Notes: generated by a model not told the origin, from the letters alone. DNA of 64,000 nucleotides from Spinactinospora alkalitolerans (GCF_013408795.1 NZ_JACCCC010000001.1:558001-622000); one strand, 5' to 3'; shown: positions 1 to 8,186, counted from the first letter of the stretch. Translations and numbers: made by a program.

Positions 1-107
1 AGCACGGGCGCTCGGGGCGCTTCGCCCTGCTCACCTTCGTCACCGACTTCACCGACGACAGCGGTGAAGTCGTCGTCCGGCACACCGGAGTGAGGCTGCG
101 CCGATGA
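1..107 (+). CDS. 3' end of a FAS1-like/MaoC N-terminal dehydratase-domain protein (partial)
   Basis: The reading frame that is open from base 3 ends at TGA 105-107 and gives about 34 residues, including RFALLTFVTDF and VVVRHTGVRLRR. This resembles the C-terminal strand pattern of the FAS1-like dehydratase (MaoC_dehydrat_N) hot-dog domain. The stop overlaps the start of the next hot-dog gene as ATGA, which is the usual arrangement of the two half-dehydratase subunits that together hydrate enoyl-CoA thioesters. The substrate cannot be told. Most of the gene lies outside the window. Confidence 0.6.
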   Translation, partial: HGRSGRFALLTFVTDFTDDSGEVVVRHTGVRLRR

Positions 108-505
108 CCGACCACGCGATCACCTCTGGAACCGAGATCCCCCCGTTGCGGCTGGAGCCGACGCTGCGCGACATCGTGCGCTACGCCGGTGCATCAGGGG
201 ACTTCTACGAGATGCACTACGACCTGGAGTTCGCCCGCCGGCTCGGGCACCCCGAACTCTCCCTGCACGGTCTGTTCAAGACCGCGCTGCTGGGGCGGCT
301 CGTCACCGAATGGATCGGCGGCCACGGGCGCCTCACCTCCCTCAGTGTGCGGTACCGGCGGATGGACTACCGGAACACTCCGCTGACCTGCAAGGCCCTG
401 GTGGAATCCACCGGCGGCGGCCGGATGGACCTCCGCATCTGGACCGAGAACGCCGACGGCGAGGCGACCACCACCGGACACGCCGCCATCACCCTCAACG
501 CCTGA
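104..505 (+). CDS. MaoC-like (R)-specific dehydratase/hydratase subunit
   Basis: A 133-residue protein of single hot-dog size. Residues about 22-50 contain the MaoC hydratase signature region (DIVRYAGASGDFYEMHYDLEFARRLG), in which the Asp/His pair (GDFYEMHYD) occupies the catalytic D..H position of (R)-hydratases. The later segment SLHGLFKTALLGRL fits the substrate-pocket helix. The start overlaps the stop of the preceding FAS1-like half by ATGA, so the two are probably a translationally coupled heterodimer acting on a beta-hydroxyacyl or enoyl thioester. It is separated from the B6-type operon by insertion-sequence debris, so a role in that pathway is not supported. Confidence 0.75.
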   Translation: MTDHAITSGTEIPPLRLEPTLRDIVRYAGASGDFYEMHYDLEFARRLGHPELSLHGLFKTALLGRLVTEWIGGHGRLTSLSVRYRRMDYRNTPLTCKALVESTGGGRMDLRIWTENADGEATTTGHAAITLNA

Positions 506-738
506 TCGGCCACCGACCACCCGAACGGAGCCCCACCGTGCGCCAAGGTGCCCTGCTGGGCCTCGCCGACCGGCTCGAACGCCCTGTACCGGACGGCGAC
601 CTTCCCGAGCTCGCCCAGCGGGAGAAGACCGCCGGCGTCCCCGCCGACCTGCGGGTTCCCCGGGAATAACGCGCGGGGCCGCCGCCTGACCGGCGACCGG
701 ACACCCGGTGGCCGTCCGCCGTCGGGCGTCCCCGAGTA
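506..738 (+). other. short region with a possible truncated small ORF
   Basis: No clear gene is seen. A GTG at 538 preceded by a weak GGAG opens a 43-codon frame to TAA 667-669 that I do not recognise; it may be the N-terminal stub of a gene cut off by insertion-sequence activity. The end of the stretch (from 730) carries a short sequence shared with the start of the IS3 remnant near 49.5 kb. Confidence 0.3.
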
Positions 739-753
739 GTGGACATCTCCGAC
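730..753 (+). repeat. 24-bp repeat identical to the left end of the IS3 remnant at 49494
   Basis: The 24 bases from CCCCGAGTAG to ATCTCCGAC occur identically at 49494-49517, just upstream of the IS3-type orfA. Here they abut a truncated ISL3 transposase. The simplest reading is a left-over IS3-family terminus. A chance recurrence of 24 bases is unlikely, but only two copies are visible. Confidence 0.45.
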
Positions 754-1443
754 GCCGAAGACGCCGCCTGCCCGGCCTGTGCCACCCCGTCACGCCACAC
801 GCATAGCCGCTATGTCCGCCGCCTGGCCGATACCCCGTCTCCGGCCAGGAGGTGCTGATCCATCTGGGCGTCCGCCGGTTCTTCTGTGACGAGTCCGCCT
901 GCGGGCGCCGATCGGTTCCACCTGTGGCAGAACCTCGCCGCGGCCGTGGAGCGCGCCGTCGCCCGCCACCGCCGGGACTTGCCCCGCACCACGCCCGAAC
1001 CGGCACCGACAACACCGCCGGCCGAGTCTCCCGGAATCAGGCAGGGGCCGCTGGCCGAGCGCACCCGCCGGCGCCACCGACAGGTCCACAACCTGCTGGC
1101 TCAGGGGCGCACCATCACCGAGATCGTCGAGGAACTCCATCTGGCCCGCAACACGGTGCGCCGCTTCGCCCGCGCCACCACAGCCGAGGAGCTGCTGGCC
1201 CACCGGCAGGGCCACCGGCTGGACGAGTGGATGAATGCGGCCCGGGGCGAGCAGATCCCCGAACTCGACTCCTTCGTCCGCGGTCTGGGCCGCGACTGGG
1301 ACGCCGTCGTGGCCGGGCTGACGCTGCCGCACAGCTCCGGCGTGGTCGAAGGCCACGTCAACCGGCTCAAGATGCTGAAGCGGCAGATGTATGGGCGCGC
1401 CAACCCGGACCTGCTGCGCAAGCGCGTGCTGCTCGCCGCCTGA
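754..1443 (+). pseudogene. ISL3-family transposase, internally deleted
   Basis: The 5' part (about 754-895) still encodes the ISL3 zinc-finger region, with CPAC, HSRYVRR and VRRFFCDESACGR. It then jumps directly to the DDE-region block ADRFHLWQNLAAAVERAVARH. A second jump after AEELLAH leads to the C-terminal block RQGHRLDEW...RANPDLLRKRVLLAA, ending at TGA 1441-1443. About 190 residues of the family's usual 430 or so are missing, and the two retained parts are not in one frame. The copy at 44748-46114 (minus) is nearly identical over shared parts and keeps the middle section lost here, so both derive from one element. It is not expected to be active. Confidence 0.8.
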
Positions 1444-1460
1444 TCGGAGAAGAGCCAGGC

Positions 1461-1483
1461 TTCACCGAATCCGCGCCAGAGCC
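1461..1483 (+). repeat. ISL3 right terminal inverted repeat
   Basis: The sequence from TTCACCGAATCC to GCCAGAGCC matches the two terminal repeats of the second ISL3 copy at 44708-44730 and 46144-46166. The opposite end of this copy was not found. Identity with the second copy continues some 20 bases beyond the repeat, through GCGTCGGCGACAGC. Confidence 0.65.
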
Positions 1484-1747
1484 GGTATTCACGCGTCGGC
1501 GACAGCGGCCGGCACGGTGCTCATCGATGCGGTGTCGAACCGTGCCGACCGGTAGAGGCGCTGCCATACCGGCATCGAAGTCGTCTGCCGTAGCCAGGTG
1601 CCGCCTGCATCAGCCCGGCCAATGTGGGCGATTGCGACGGCGCGATGGTGCTGCTGGCCCGGGTCCGGGTGACCACGGCGCTGCGGGGCGTGCCGAGCCT
1701 CCATGCAACGGAGGCGTCACGACCAGGACTTTTGCCTCCAGGACCTA

Positions 1748-1777
1748 TTGACACCCCAAGATCGCGGCTCCTACTAT
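1748..1777 (+). promoter_or_regulatory. sigma70-type promoter of the B6-degradation operon
   Basis: A perfect -35 hexamer TTGACA (1748-1753) and a -10 TACTAT (1772-1777) are separated by 18 bp. This is unusually canonical for such GC-rich DNA. It lies 90 bp upstream of the first operon gene, and the predicted start point (about 1784) falls at the edge of a perfect palindrome. Confidence 0.7.
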
Positions 1778-1784
1778 CTTTCCA

Positions 1785-1804
1785 TCTAATAAGCGGTTAT
1801 TAGA
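1785..1804 (+). promoter_or_regulatory. perfect palindromic operator at the transcription start
   Basis: TCTAATAA-GCGG-TTATTAGA is a dyad with perfect 8-bp arms and a 4-bp centre in an otherwise GC-rich region. It overlaps the predicted +1 site, the position expected for a repressor. The IclR-family protein encoded at the end of the operon (9667-10431) is the obvious candidate to bind it. That link is inferred, not shown. Confidence 0.65.
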
Positions 1805-1866
1805 GAGTGAAAATCGGGAGTTGCAGCTCTTCGGTATGCCCCCTCGCCACTGGGAGGACCGGCCGC

Positions 1867-2649
1867 ATGGAATCGCGATTGATATCCGCGCATGGCATCA
1901 GCATGCGCTTCGGTGGTAAAGGCGCCGGCCAGACTGTCCTCGACAGCCTCGACATCACCGTCGCGCCAGGAAGTTTCGTCACGCTGCTCGGCCCTTCGGG
2001 CTGCGGCAAGAGCACGCTGCTCAAGATCCTGGGTGGCCTTCTCTCCCCGACCTCGGGCGATGTCTCCATCGGTGGGCGGCCGCCCGCGGACGCCGTCAGG
2101 GAACGGCAGATCGGCCTCGTACCGCAGCGGCCGGCCCTCCTTCCCTGGAAGACCGCCCTGCAGAACGCAAGCATGCTGCGGCACATCGCCACCGGAAAGC
2201 GCAATTCCGCCGAGTCGACCGAGGCCGCCGAACACGTGCTCAAACTCGTCGGCCTGGACGGTGCCAGGGACAAGCTGCCGCACCAACTGTCAGGCGGAAT
2301 GGCGCAGCGTGTCTCCATTGCTCGGGCACTGGCGATGGACCCGGCCATTCTGCTCATGGACGAGCCGTTCGGTGCGCTCGACGCCATCACCCGCGACGAG
2401 ATGAACGAGAAGCTCGCCGAGATCTGGGCGGAGACCGGGAAGACCATCATCTTCGTCACGCACTCGATCAGCGAAGCGATCTTCCTGTCGGACACTGTGC
2501 ATGTTATGGGTGTCAACCCCGGCCGCATCATCGAGACGATGGAAATCGCCCTGGAGCGGCCGCGGACCCGCGAGGTCTTCGACGACCATGCCTTTACCGA
2601 GTACGCCAGAAGGCTTCGGGAACTCCTCGAACCGAAAGCGGTGGTCTGA
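1867..2649 (+). CDS. ABC transporter ATP-binding protein (nitrate/sulfonate/thiamine-precursor type)
   Basis: A 260-residue ATPase that energises the importer formed with the next two genes. It shows Walker A GPSGCGKST (about residues 39-47), the Q-loop region RQIGLVPQ, signature LSGGMAQRVSIARAL, Walker B ILLMDEPFGALD and the switch His in FVTHSISEA. This is the full set for an active SsuB/TauB/ThiZ-like protein. The start at ATG 1867 is chosen because GGGAGG stands 9 bases upstream; a frame-matching GTG at 1807 lies inside the 5' leader. The permease gene begins 2 bases after the stop. The substrate is not readable from the ATPase. Confidence 0.93.
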   Translation: MESRLISAHGISMRFGGKGAGQTVLDSLDITVAPGSFVTLLGPSGCGKSTLLKILGGLLSPTSGDVSIGGRPPADAVRERQIGLVPQRPALLPWKTALQNASMLRHIATGKRNSAESTEAAEHVLKLVGLDGARDKLPHQLSGGMAQRVSIARALAMDPAILLMDEPFGALDAITRDEMNEKLAEIWAETGKTIIFVTHSISEAIFLSDTVHVMGVNPGRIIETMEIALERPRTREVFDDHAFTEYARRLRELLEPKAVV

Positions 2650-2651
2650 AA

Positions 2652-3488
2652 ATGGCGGCCACAACCGAAACCACGCGGCCCTCCGCCGTCGACCCCGGCC
2701 ACCGCTCCGGAGGCGGACTCCTGAAGTGGCTCTCCCGCACGTGGCCGAGCGCACTGGTCCTGGTCGGCATCATCGTCCTGTGGGAACTGGTCGTCGAAGT
2801 ATTCGGCGTATCGGATTTCGTCATCGCCAAACCGAGCGAGATCGCCGCGGAAACCTGGGACTCGCGGGAGCTCCTGCTCACCGCCACCTGGGTCACCACC
2901 CAGGAGATCGTCTACGGTTTCCTCATCAGCGTCGCGGTCGGAATCCTGCTGGCCGTCCTGCTCGCACGGTTCGGCCGGCTGCACCGCGCGGTATACCCGC
3001 TCATCGTCCTGTTCCAGGTCGTCCCCAAGGTCGCCCTGGCCCCCATCTTCATTCTCTGGTTCGGCTACGAACTCACGCCCAAGCTGCTGCTGGTCGTCGT
3101 CATCTCCTTCTTCCCGATCACGCTCAACATGCTTGTCGGGCTCCGAAGCATCGACCAGGACCTGCTGCTGCTCATGAGGTCCGTAGGGGCCACCAGAAAC
3201 CAGATTCTCACCAGAATCCAGATACCGACCTCGCTGCCCTATCTCTTCGCCGGGATGCGGATCGCGATCACCCTGTCCGTTATCGGCGCGGTCGTCGCCG
3301 AGTTCGCCGGCGCATCCGACGGACTGGGCTATCTCATCCAATTCGCGTCAACACAGCTCGACACCCCGCTGATGTTCTCCGCGCTCATACTCGTATCGCT
3401 GCTCGGCCTGGCCCTTTACTACGGAATGTCGCTGATCGAATTCGTCTTGGCGCGGAAGTTCCCGCATATAGCCACCGACGACCAGTGA
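2652..3488 (+). CDS. ABC transporter permease (SsuC/TauC/ThiX family)
   Basis: A 278-residue inner-membrane protein of the BPD_transp_1 family with about six hydrophobic helices. The EAA cytoplasmic loop is present around residues 174-195 (LLMRSVGATRNQILTRIQIPT), which docks on the ATPase. After the first helix the segment IAKPSEIAAETWD is typical of the sulfonate/thiamine-pyrimidine subgroup (usually PSP..). It is the channel subunit of the importer in the B6-degradation operon and is tightly spaced after the ATPase gene. Confidence 0.92.
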   Translation: MAATTETTRPSAVDPGHRSGGGLLKWLSRTWPSALVLVGIIVLWELVVEVFGVSDFVIAKPSEIAAETWDSRELLLTATWVTTQEIVYGFLISVAVGILLAVLLARFGRLHRAVYPLIVLFQVVPKVALAPIFILWFGYELTPKLLLVVVISFFPITLNMLVGLRSIDQDLLLLMRSVGATRNQILTRIQIPTSLPYLFAGMRIAITLSVIGAVVAEFAGASDGLGYLIQFASTQLDTPLMFSALILVSLLGLALYYGMSLIEFVLARKFPHIATDDQ

Positions 3489-3528
3489 CCTCCGGGCAGC
3501 GCTCTTCCCATCTTTCATGGAGCACACC

Positions 3529-4560
3529 ATGCCCAATTCGAGGAAGTCTGCCGCGTTCGCCGGATCCGCCCTTCTTCTCTTCGCCGCCGCGTGCGGCTCC
3601 GGCGGCGAGTCGGATACGGACACCGTCAACGTTCAACTTGATTACCAGCTCCGCGGAAACCACGGGATGTTCTACGTCGCCCAGGAGCTGGGGTACTTCG
3701 AGGACGAGAGAATCGAGATCGAGGAGATCACCCTCGGATCCGGATCGCCCGACGCGCTGCGGATCATCGGAAGCGGCCGGGCCGACTTCGGCTTCGCCGA
3801 CCTGCCCTCTCTGGTGACCGCGCGCTCCCAGGGCGTCCCCGTGCAGGCGCTCGCCGCTGTCAACCAGATCTCTCCGCTGGGAATGTGCTCGCTGTCCGAC
3901 AACGTGGAACTCGACTCGGCGGAGGACCTCCTCGGGTTGACCGTGGGGGTGCACCCGGGCGGCTCCACCTACATCTTCTACGAAGCACTGGCCGCCGCCA
4001 ACGGACTCGACCGCGACCGGATCGAAGAGGTCACGGTGACCCCGCCGTATGAGAACTACCTGATCGAGAAGCAGGTCGACTCGGTCGTCTGCTACATCGA
4101 CGCCGAGGTGCCCCTGCTGGAGGACGCGGCCGGCGGCGAAGGCTCGCTGAGCATTCTCCAAGGCGCGGACGTCGGCTACGACGCCTACGGCTCCGGCCTG
4201 GTCACCAACGACGAGGTGATCGAGGAGGACGGCGACCTCGTCCAGCGGTTCACCAACGCCTACCTGCGCGCGTTCGAGTACGTCGCCGAGAACCCGGAGG
4301 AGACCGCGCGGATCCTCGCCGAGTCCGCACCGGAGCAGGCGGACAACGCCGACCTGTTCGAGCGCCAACTGCAGGCCGACATCGACCACTCGTTCACCAG
4401 CGACGTGACCGAGGAGAACGGCCTTGGAGCGATGGACGAGGAGATGTGGAACTCCACCATCGACATCCTCGCCGAGCAGGGCGTCCTTGAGGGTGGTCCG
4501 ATCAGCGCCGACGACGTCCACGACCCGACGTTCACGGACTCCTACCACGCCGAGAACTGA
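3529..4560 (+). CDS. ABC transporter substrate-binding lipoprotein (NMT1/THI5-like)
   Basis: A 343-residue secreted lipoprotein. A lysine/arginine n-region and hydrophobic stretch lead to the lipobox FAAACGSG (Cys near residue 23), followed by an acidic linker. The mature part has the NMT1/SsuA signature: NVQLDYQLRGNHGMFYVAQELGYFEDERIEIE, then GSGRADFGFADLPSLV. This family binds thiamine-pyrimidine precursors, sulfonates and aromatic or pyridine compounds. ATG 3529 has GGAG 6 bases upstream; ATG 3517 is also in frame. Its position in front of pyridine-ring-cleaving enzymes suggests that it captures a B6-derived pyridine such as 4-pyridoxate, but the ligand is inferred. Confidence 0.9.
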   Translation: MPNSRKSAAFAGSALLLFAAACGSGGESDTDTVNVQLDYQLRGNHGMFYVAQELGYFEDERIEIEEITLGSGSPDALRIIGSGRADFGFADLPSLVTARSQGVPVQALAAVNQISPLGMCSLSDNVELDSAEDLLGLTVGVHPGGSTYIFYEALAAANGLDRDRIEEVTVTPPYENYLIEKQVDSVVCYIDAEVPLLEDAAGGEGSLSILQGADVGYDAYGSGLVTNDEVIEEDGDLVQRFTNAYLRAFEYVAENPEETARILAESAPEQADNADLFERQLQADIDHSFTSDVTEENGLGAMDEEMWNSTIDILAEQGVLEGGPISADDVHDPTFTDSYHAEN

Positions 4561-4611
4561 TCAGGCGGACGCTGAGCGCTCAGAAGCACCCAAAGACGAT
4601 GCGAAAGGCCG

Positions 4612-5766
4612 ATGACATTGACCACGAGCAACAACGGCCGCCATGCCGAGGTCGCGGGAGCGGGCTTCGCCGGACTGACCGCGGCCACCGCCCTGGCACG
4701 GCGCGGATGGACGGTATGCGTCCACGAGAAGGGCGAGGATCTGCGGGAACAGGGCGCGGGGATCGTCCTGTGGCACAACAGCATCAAGGTGCTCGAAGCG
4801 ATCGGCGCCTACACCGAGGCCATGTCGGACTCGATGACCCCGCCCTACTACGAGACGCGGGTCCACGGCTCCCCCGTCTCGCATGAGCACTTCGACGGCC
4901 TCCCCTGGCGCACGATGACCCGCCCGCATCTGCACCGGAGCCTCCTCAGCGCTGCACTGGAAGCCGGAGTGGAGATCCGCAGCGGCTCGGAGGTCGTATC
5001 CGCCGACCCGGCGGGCTCGATCACCCTCGCCTCGGGCGAGACGCGCACGGCCGACCTCGTGGTGGGCGCCGACGGGGTCCGGTCCAAGGTGCGCGACTCC
5101 ATCGGGTTCGAACAGGAACGCTGGAAGTCCGGAGACGGCATCATCCGCTTCCTCGTCCCGCGCCACAAGGATGAGCTGGGCCCGGGCGAGTGGGACAACG
5201 TCATCGACTTCTGGAACCTGGAGCCGCGCTACCTGCGCGTGCTGTATGTGCCCTGCAACGAGCGGGAACTCTACATCGCCCTTGGCGCGCCCCGCTCCGA
5301 TGAGCAGGGCAGCCGGACCCCCGTCGACCTGGACCTGTGGACGTCGGCCTTCCCGGAGCTGACACCGGTGCTCAAGTCCGCGGCCGTGGCCGAGGACGCC
5401 AGGTACTACGGCTACCAGACCACGGTCCTGCAGCGGTGGACGCGCGGACGGGTGGCGCTCGTGGGGGACTCCGCGCACGCCATGTGCCCGGCGCTGGCCC
5501 AGGGCGCCGGCACGGCGATGGCCAACGCCTACACCCTCGCCGAGGCAGCGACCGGGGCCCTTCACGCCGGATTCGAGCACGCGCTGGAGGAGTGGGAGCG
5601 CCGTGAGCGGCCGATCACCGACCGCTGCCAGCAGCGCTCGGCCGACTACGCCGCGACCCGCGGGATGGCGGAGGGCAACCAGTTCGGCCCCGAGAACCTG
5701 GAGGCCGCGGTGTACGACCCCACGTCTTTGCTACGGCACGCCGACGCCAGCCGAATGGAGAGGTGA
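4612..5766 (+). CDS. 3-hydroxy-2-methylpyridine-5-carboxylate monooxygenase-like flavoprotein (MHPCO, ring opening)
   Basis: A 384-residue class A FAD monooxygenase. The N-terminal dinucleotide fold has AEVAGAGFAGLTAA with HEK at the second strand end, and the FAD ribityl motif ALVGDSAHAMCPALAQGAG lies at about residues 280-300. Many stretches recall the M. loti enzyme MHPCO as I remember it: AGIVLWHNSIKVLE, GLPWRTMTRPHLHRSLL, KVRDSIGFEQERW, GPGEWDNVIDFWN, RPITDRCQQRSADYAATR. MHPCO oxidises and opens the pyridine ring of the B6 breakdown product MHPC to 2-(acetamidomethylene)succinate. The identification is strong because the flanking genes encode the enzymes before and after this step. A related 6-hydroxynicotinate or salicylate hydroxylase is less likely. 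Confidence 0.88.
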   Translation: MTLTTSNNGRHAEVAGAGFAGLTAATALARRGWTVCVHEKGEDLREQGAGIVLWHNSIKVLEAIGAYTEAMSDSMTPPYYETRVHGSPVSHEHFDGLPWRTMTRPHLHRSLLSAALEAGVEIRSGSEVVSADPAGSITLASGETRTADLVVGADGVRSKVRDSIGFEQERWKSGDGIIRFLVPRHKDELGPGEWDNVIDFWNLEPRYLRVLYVPCNERELYIALGAPRSDEQGSRTPVDLDLWTSAFPELTPVLKSAAVAEDARYYGYQTTVLQRWTRGRVALVGDSAHAMCPALAQGAGTAMANAYTLAEAATGALHAGFEHALEEWERRERPITDRCQQRSADYAATRGMAEGNQFGPENLEAAVYDPTSLLRHADASRMER

Positions 5767-5768
5767 GA

Positions 5769-6368
5769 ATGGCCGCTCGGACCGCTGTCGACGACAGCTA
5801 CCAGGTCCGCCGCTGGGTGGGCATGGTCGAGGAGACGACCCATGAGAATGGGCCGAAGGCGGGAGAACCGCTGTTCAAGGCCGCCTGCGGGGTCGTGGTC
5901 AAGAATCCCTTCGCGGGTGGCTACGTCCAGGACCTGTCCGCGCTGACGGACCCCAGCGCCGCACTCGGCACGGAGCTCGGCCGACGGGCCGTCGCTCTGC
6001 TGGGCGGCCGCGAGGTCCAGAGCTACGGCAAGGGCGGCATCGCCGGGGTCAACGGCGAGCAGGAGCATGTCGTCGCCTGTATCACCACCACCTTCGGCAA
6101 CGCTCTGCGCGAGGCCGTGGGCGGAGGCGCGGCGTGGATCTCGTCGGCGACCAAGACCGCCTCGGCCGGGACGCCCCTCGACATCCCGCTCGCGTTCAAG
6201 GACGAGATCTATGTCCGCTCGCACTACGACGCGGTGACGCTCACGGTGTCCGACGCGCCGCGGCCCGACGAACTGCTCATCTGCGTCGCCGTCGCGACCG
6301 GCGGCCGTGTCCATCACCGCGTCGGCGGCCTCAGCGCGGCCGAGACGCGTGTCGCGGCCCGGACCTGA
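5769..6368 (+). CDS. amino acid synthesis family protein (DUF1185), function unknown
   Basis: A 199-residue cytosolic protein starting at ATG 5769, two bases after the monooxygenase stop, with GGAGAGG just upstream. The block KAACGVVVKNPFAGGYVQDLSAL, then KGGIAGVNGEQEHVVACITT and GGGAAWISSATK, identifies the Pfam AA_synth/DUF1185 family. No enzymatic role is established for that family. Its tight coupling to the MHPCO-type gene implies a role in this pathway, for example handling an unstable intermediate, but that is guesswork. No catalytic signature could be recognised. Confidence 0.8.
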   Translation: MAARTAVDDSYQVRRWVGMVEETTHENGPKAGEPLFKAACGVVVKNPFAGGYVQDLSALTDPSAALGTELGRRAVALLGGREVQSYGKGGIAGVNGEQEHVVACITTTFGNALREAVGGGAAWISSATKTASAGTPLDIPLAFKDEIYVRSHYDAVTLTVSDAPRPDELLICVAVATGGRVHHRVGGLSAAETRVAART

Positions 6369-6424
6369 CGGTGCCCGCCGCTCCGGAAGAACCCCCGCAC
6401 TCCCACCGAGGAAAGGTCCGAAAC

Positions 6425-7183
6425 ATGGCCAGCAGTGACACCCTGTACTCCCAGGACGAGTCCATCGCCAACGTGTTGCACGAACTCGCCAGGGCGCATC
6501 GGATCCTGGAGATGGAGGGGCACGGCGACATGTCGATGGGCCACCTCTCCTACCGCGACCCCCACGGCCGCGGTCTCTGGCTCAAGCAGGGCAACCTCGG
6601 CCTGGAGGAGGTCACGGGCCGGGACTTCATCCTGATCGACTTCGACGGCAACGTCCTCGAAGGCCAGGGGCTGCGGCACCTGGAGTGGCCCCTGCACACC
6701 GAGATCATGCTCGCCCGTCCTGAGGTCAACGTGGTCGGCCACTCCCACCCGTTCCACTCGACCGTGTTCAGCGCGACGACCGCCGAAATCGCCCCCTACG
6801 TCAACCACGCGGTGTGGTTCGCCGATCACGGGGTCCCGCGCTTCACGGAGACGAGCCACATCATCACCACCCAGCCGCTCGGGGCATCGGTGGCGCAGAC
6901 GCTGGGCGAGGCCGAGGCGGTCCTGCTGGCCAACCACGGGGTTGCCTTCGTCGGGAGGAACGTCAAGGAGGCCGCGCTCTCGGGGATCTTCCTGGAGAAG
7001 GCCGCCAAGGCGCAGTTGGCCCTCGCGGCGTCCGGGCTCGCCCACGACCCGCCCGGCGCGGCGGAGACCATCGAGAAGCACCGGGTCATCTACCCCGAGC
7101 GGGCCAGGAGCAACTACTGGATGTACTTCAACCGCAAGCTCAGCGCCCTTGAGGAGCGAGAGGCCCGCGAGTTCCGCGACTGA
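6425..7183 (+). CDS. class II aldolase-fold decarboxylase, likely 3-hydroxy-2-methylpyridine-4,5-dicarboxylate 4-decarboxylase (HMPDdc)
   Basis: A 252-residue class II aldolase/adducin-fold protein. The metal-binding histidines appear as HSHPFHSTVF (about residue 105) and the later NHGVAFVGRN, and HTEIMLARP supplies the upstream acidic residue. In the known vitamin B6 pathway the decarboxylase that makes MHPC from the dicarboxylate belongs to this fold. Together with the adjacent MHPCO-type and FHMPC-dehydrogenase-type genes this makes it the best assignment. On its own the sequence would only justify a class II aldolase/adducin call. GAGGAAAGG precedes ATG 6425. Confidence 0.82.
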   Translation: MASSDTLYSQDESIANVLHELARAHRILEMEGHGDMSMGHLSYRDPHGRGLWLKQGNLGLEEVTGRDFILIDFDGNVLEGQGLRHLEWPLHTEIMLARPEVNVVGHSHPFHSTVFSATTAEIAPYVNHAVWFADHGVPRFTETSHIITTQPLGASVAQTLGEAEAVLLANHGVAFVGRNVKEAALSGIFLEKAAKAQLALAASGLAHDPPGAAETIEKHRVIYPERARSNYWMYFNRKLSALEEREAREFRD

Positions 7184-7241
7184 GCCGGCCCGCTGCGAAC
7201 CGCGGCATACGGACCGCCCCAAGCACGAGGAGGAGACCGCC

Positions 7242-8174
7242 ATGACCATCCCCAAGACCAGCGCCGTCATCGGATCGGGCACCATGGGCCCAGGCATCGC
7301 CGCGCTGCTGGCGCGCTACGGCTCCACAGTCCGCCTCAACGACATCAGCGAGGAGGCCTTGACACGCGCCGAGACCGCCTGCTCCGGCGCCTCGGCCGTT
7401 CTCGACCAACTGCAGATCCCAACGGTGCCCGGCGGCTCGGTGTCATACGAGCTAGATCTCACCGCGGCGCTTGACGGCGCCGACTTCGTCATCGAAGCGG
7501 TTCCGGAGACGATCGAGCTGAAGAAGAGCGTCCTCGCGCAGATCGAGGCCGCCGTCGCGACAGACGTGGTCATCGCGACGAACACCTCGGGGATCCCGAT
7601 CACGGACATGGCCGCGTCCATGGCCCACCCCGAGCGCTTCATCGGCATGCACTGGTCCAACCCGCCCCACCTGATCCCGATGATCGAGGTGATCAGGGGC
7701 GATCAGACCAGTACCGAGGTCGAGACCGCACTGGTGGAGATCGTCAGGGCTTTCGGCTACGAGGCCGTCGTGGAGAAGGAGATTCCCGGGTTCATCGAGA
7801 ACCGCGTGCTCTACGCGATCATGCGGGAGTGCCTCTCGCTGCTCGAACAGGGGGTGGCCACCCAGGAGGACCTGGACACCTGTGTGAAGTGGGGGATCGG
7901 CTACAAGCTGGCGGTCATCGGCCCCATGCGGCTGCTCGACATGGCCGGCCTCGACATCTACACGTCGGTGTCGAGCTATCTCAACCCGGACCTGTCGAAG
8001 GAGTCGGGGATCTCGCCGCTGGTACGGGAACTGACCGAGCAGAACAGGCTCGGCATGAAGACGGAGGACGGCATGTACCCGTACGGCGAGGGCGATGTCG
8101 CGGCAAAACGCGCCGACATCCTCCGCGGCCTGGTCACCGTCCGCAAGGCCCTGTCCGAGATCAAGCCGGTCTGA
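7242..8174 (+). CDS. 3-hydroxyacyl-CoA dehydrogenase-family protein, likely 5-formyl-3-hydroxy-2-methylpyridine-4-carboxylate 5-dehydrogenase
   Basis: A 310-residue NAD-dependent dehydrogenase. Its Rossmann motif is AVIGSGTMGPGIAALLARYG near the N-terminus, EAVPETIELKK and ATNTSGIPITDMA follow, and a C-terminal 3HCDH domain carries PGFIENRVLYAIMRECLSLLEQGVA. The FHMPC dehydrogenase of the M. loti B6 pathway belongs to this family, oxidising the 5-formyl group to the dicarboxylate used by the decarboxylase. GAGGAGGAGACC lies directly before ATG 7242. An ordinary fatty-acid 3-hydroxyacyl-CoA dehydrogenase is possible from sequence alone, but the operon context favours the pyridine substrate. 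Confidence 0.82.
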   Translation: MTIPKTSAVIGSGTMGPGIAALLARYGSTVRLNDISEEALTRAETACSGASAVLDQLQIPTVPGGSVSYELDLTAALDGADFVIEAVPETIELKKSVLAQIEAAVATDVVIATNTSGIPITDMAASMAHPERFIGMHWSNPPHLIPMIEVIRGDQTSTEVETALVEIVRAFGYEAVVEKEIPGFIENRVLYAIMRECLSLLEQGVATQEDLDTCVKWGIGYKLAVIGPMRLLDMAGLDIYTSVSSYLNPDLSKESGISPLVRELTEQNRLGMKTEDGMYPYGEGDVAAKRADILRGLVTVRKALSEIKPV

Positions 8175-8186
8175 GTCGGCGCCGTA

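Noticed and set aside
754-1751. Single continuous 299-codon frame over the ISL3 remnant
   Set aside because: Its composition is shadow-like; the true transposase pieces lie in other frames and match the second ISL3 copy.
1800-3341. Long open frame on the minus strand opposite the ABC transporter genes
   Set aside because: Highly charged, repetitive D/E/Q composition and no motif; the plus strand has clear ABC domains. It is a GC-driven antisense shadow.
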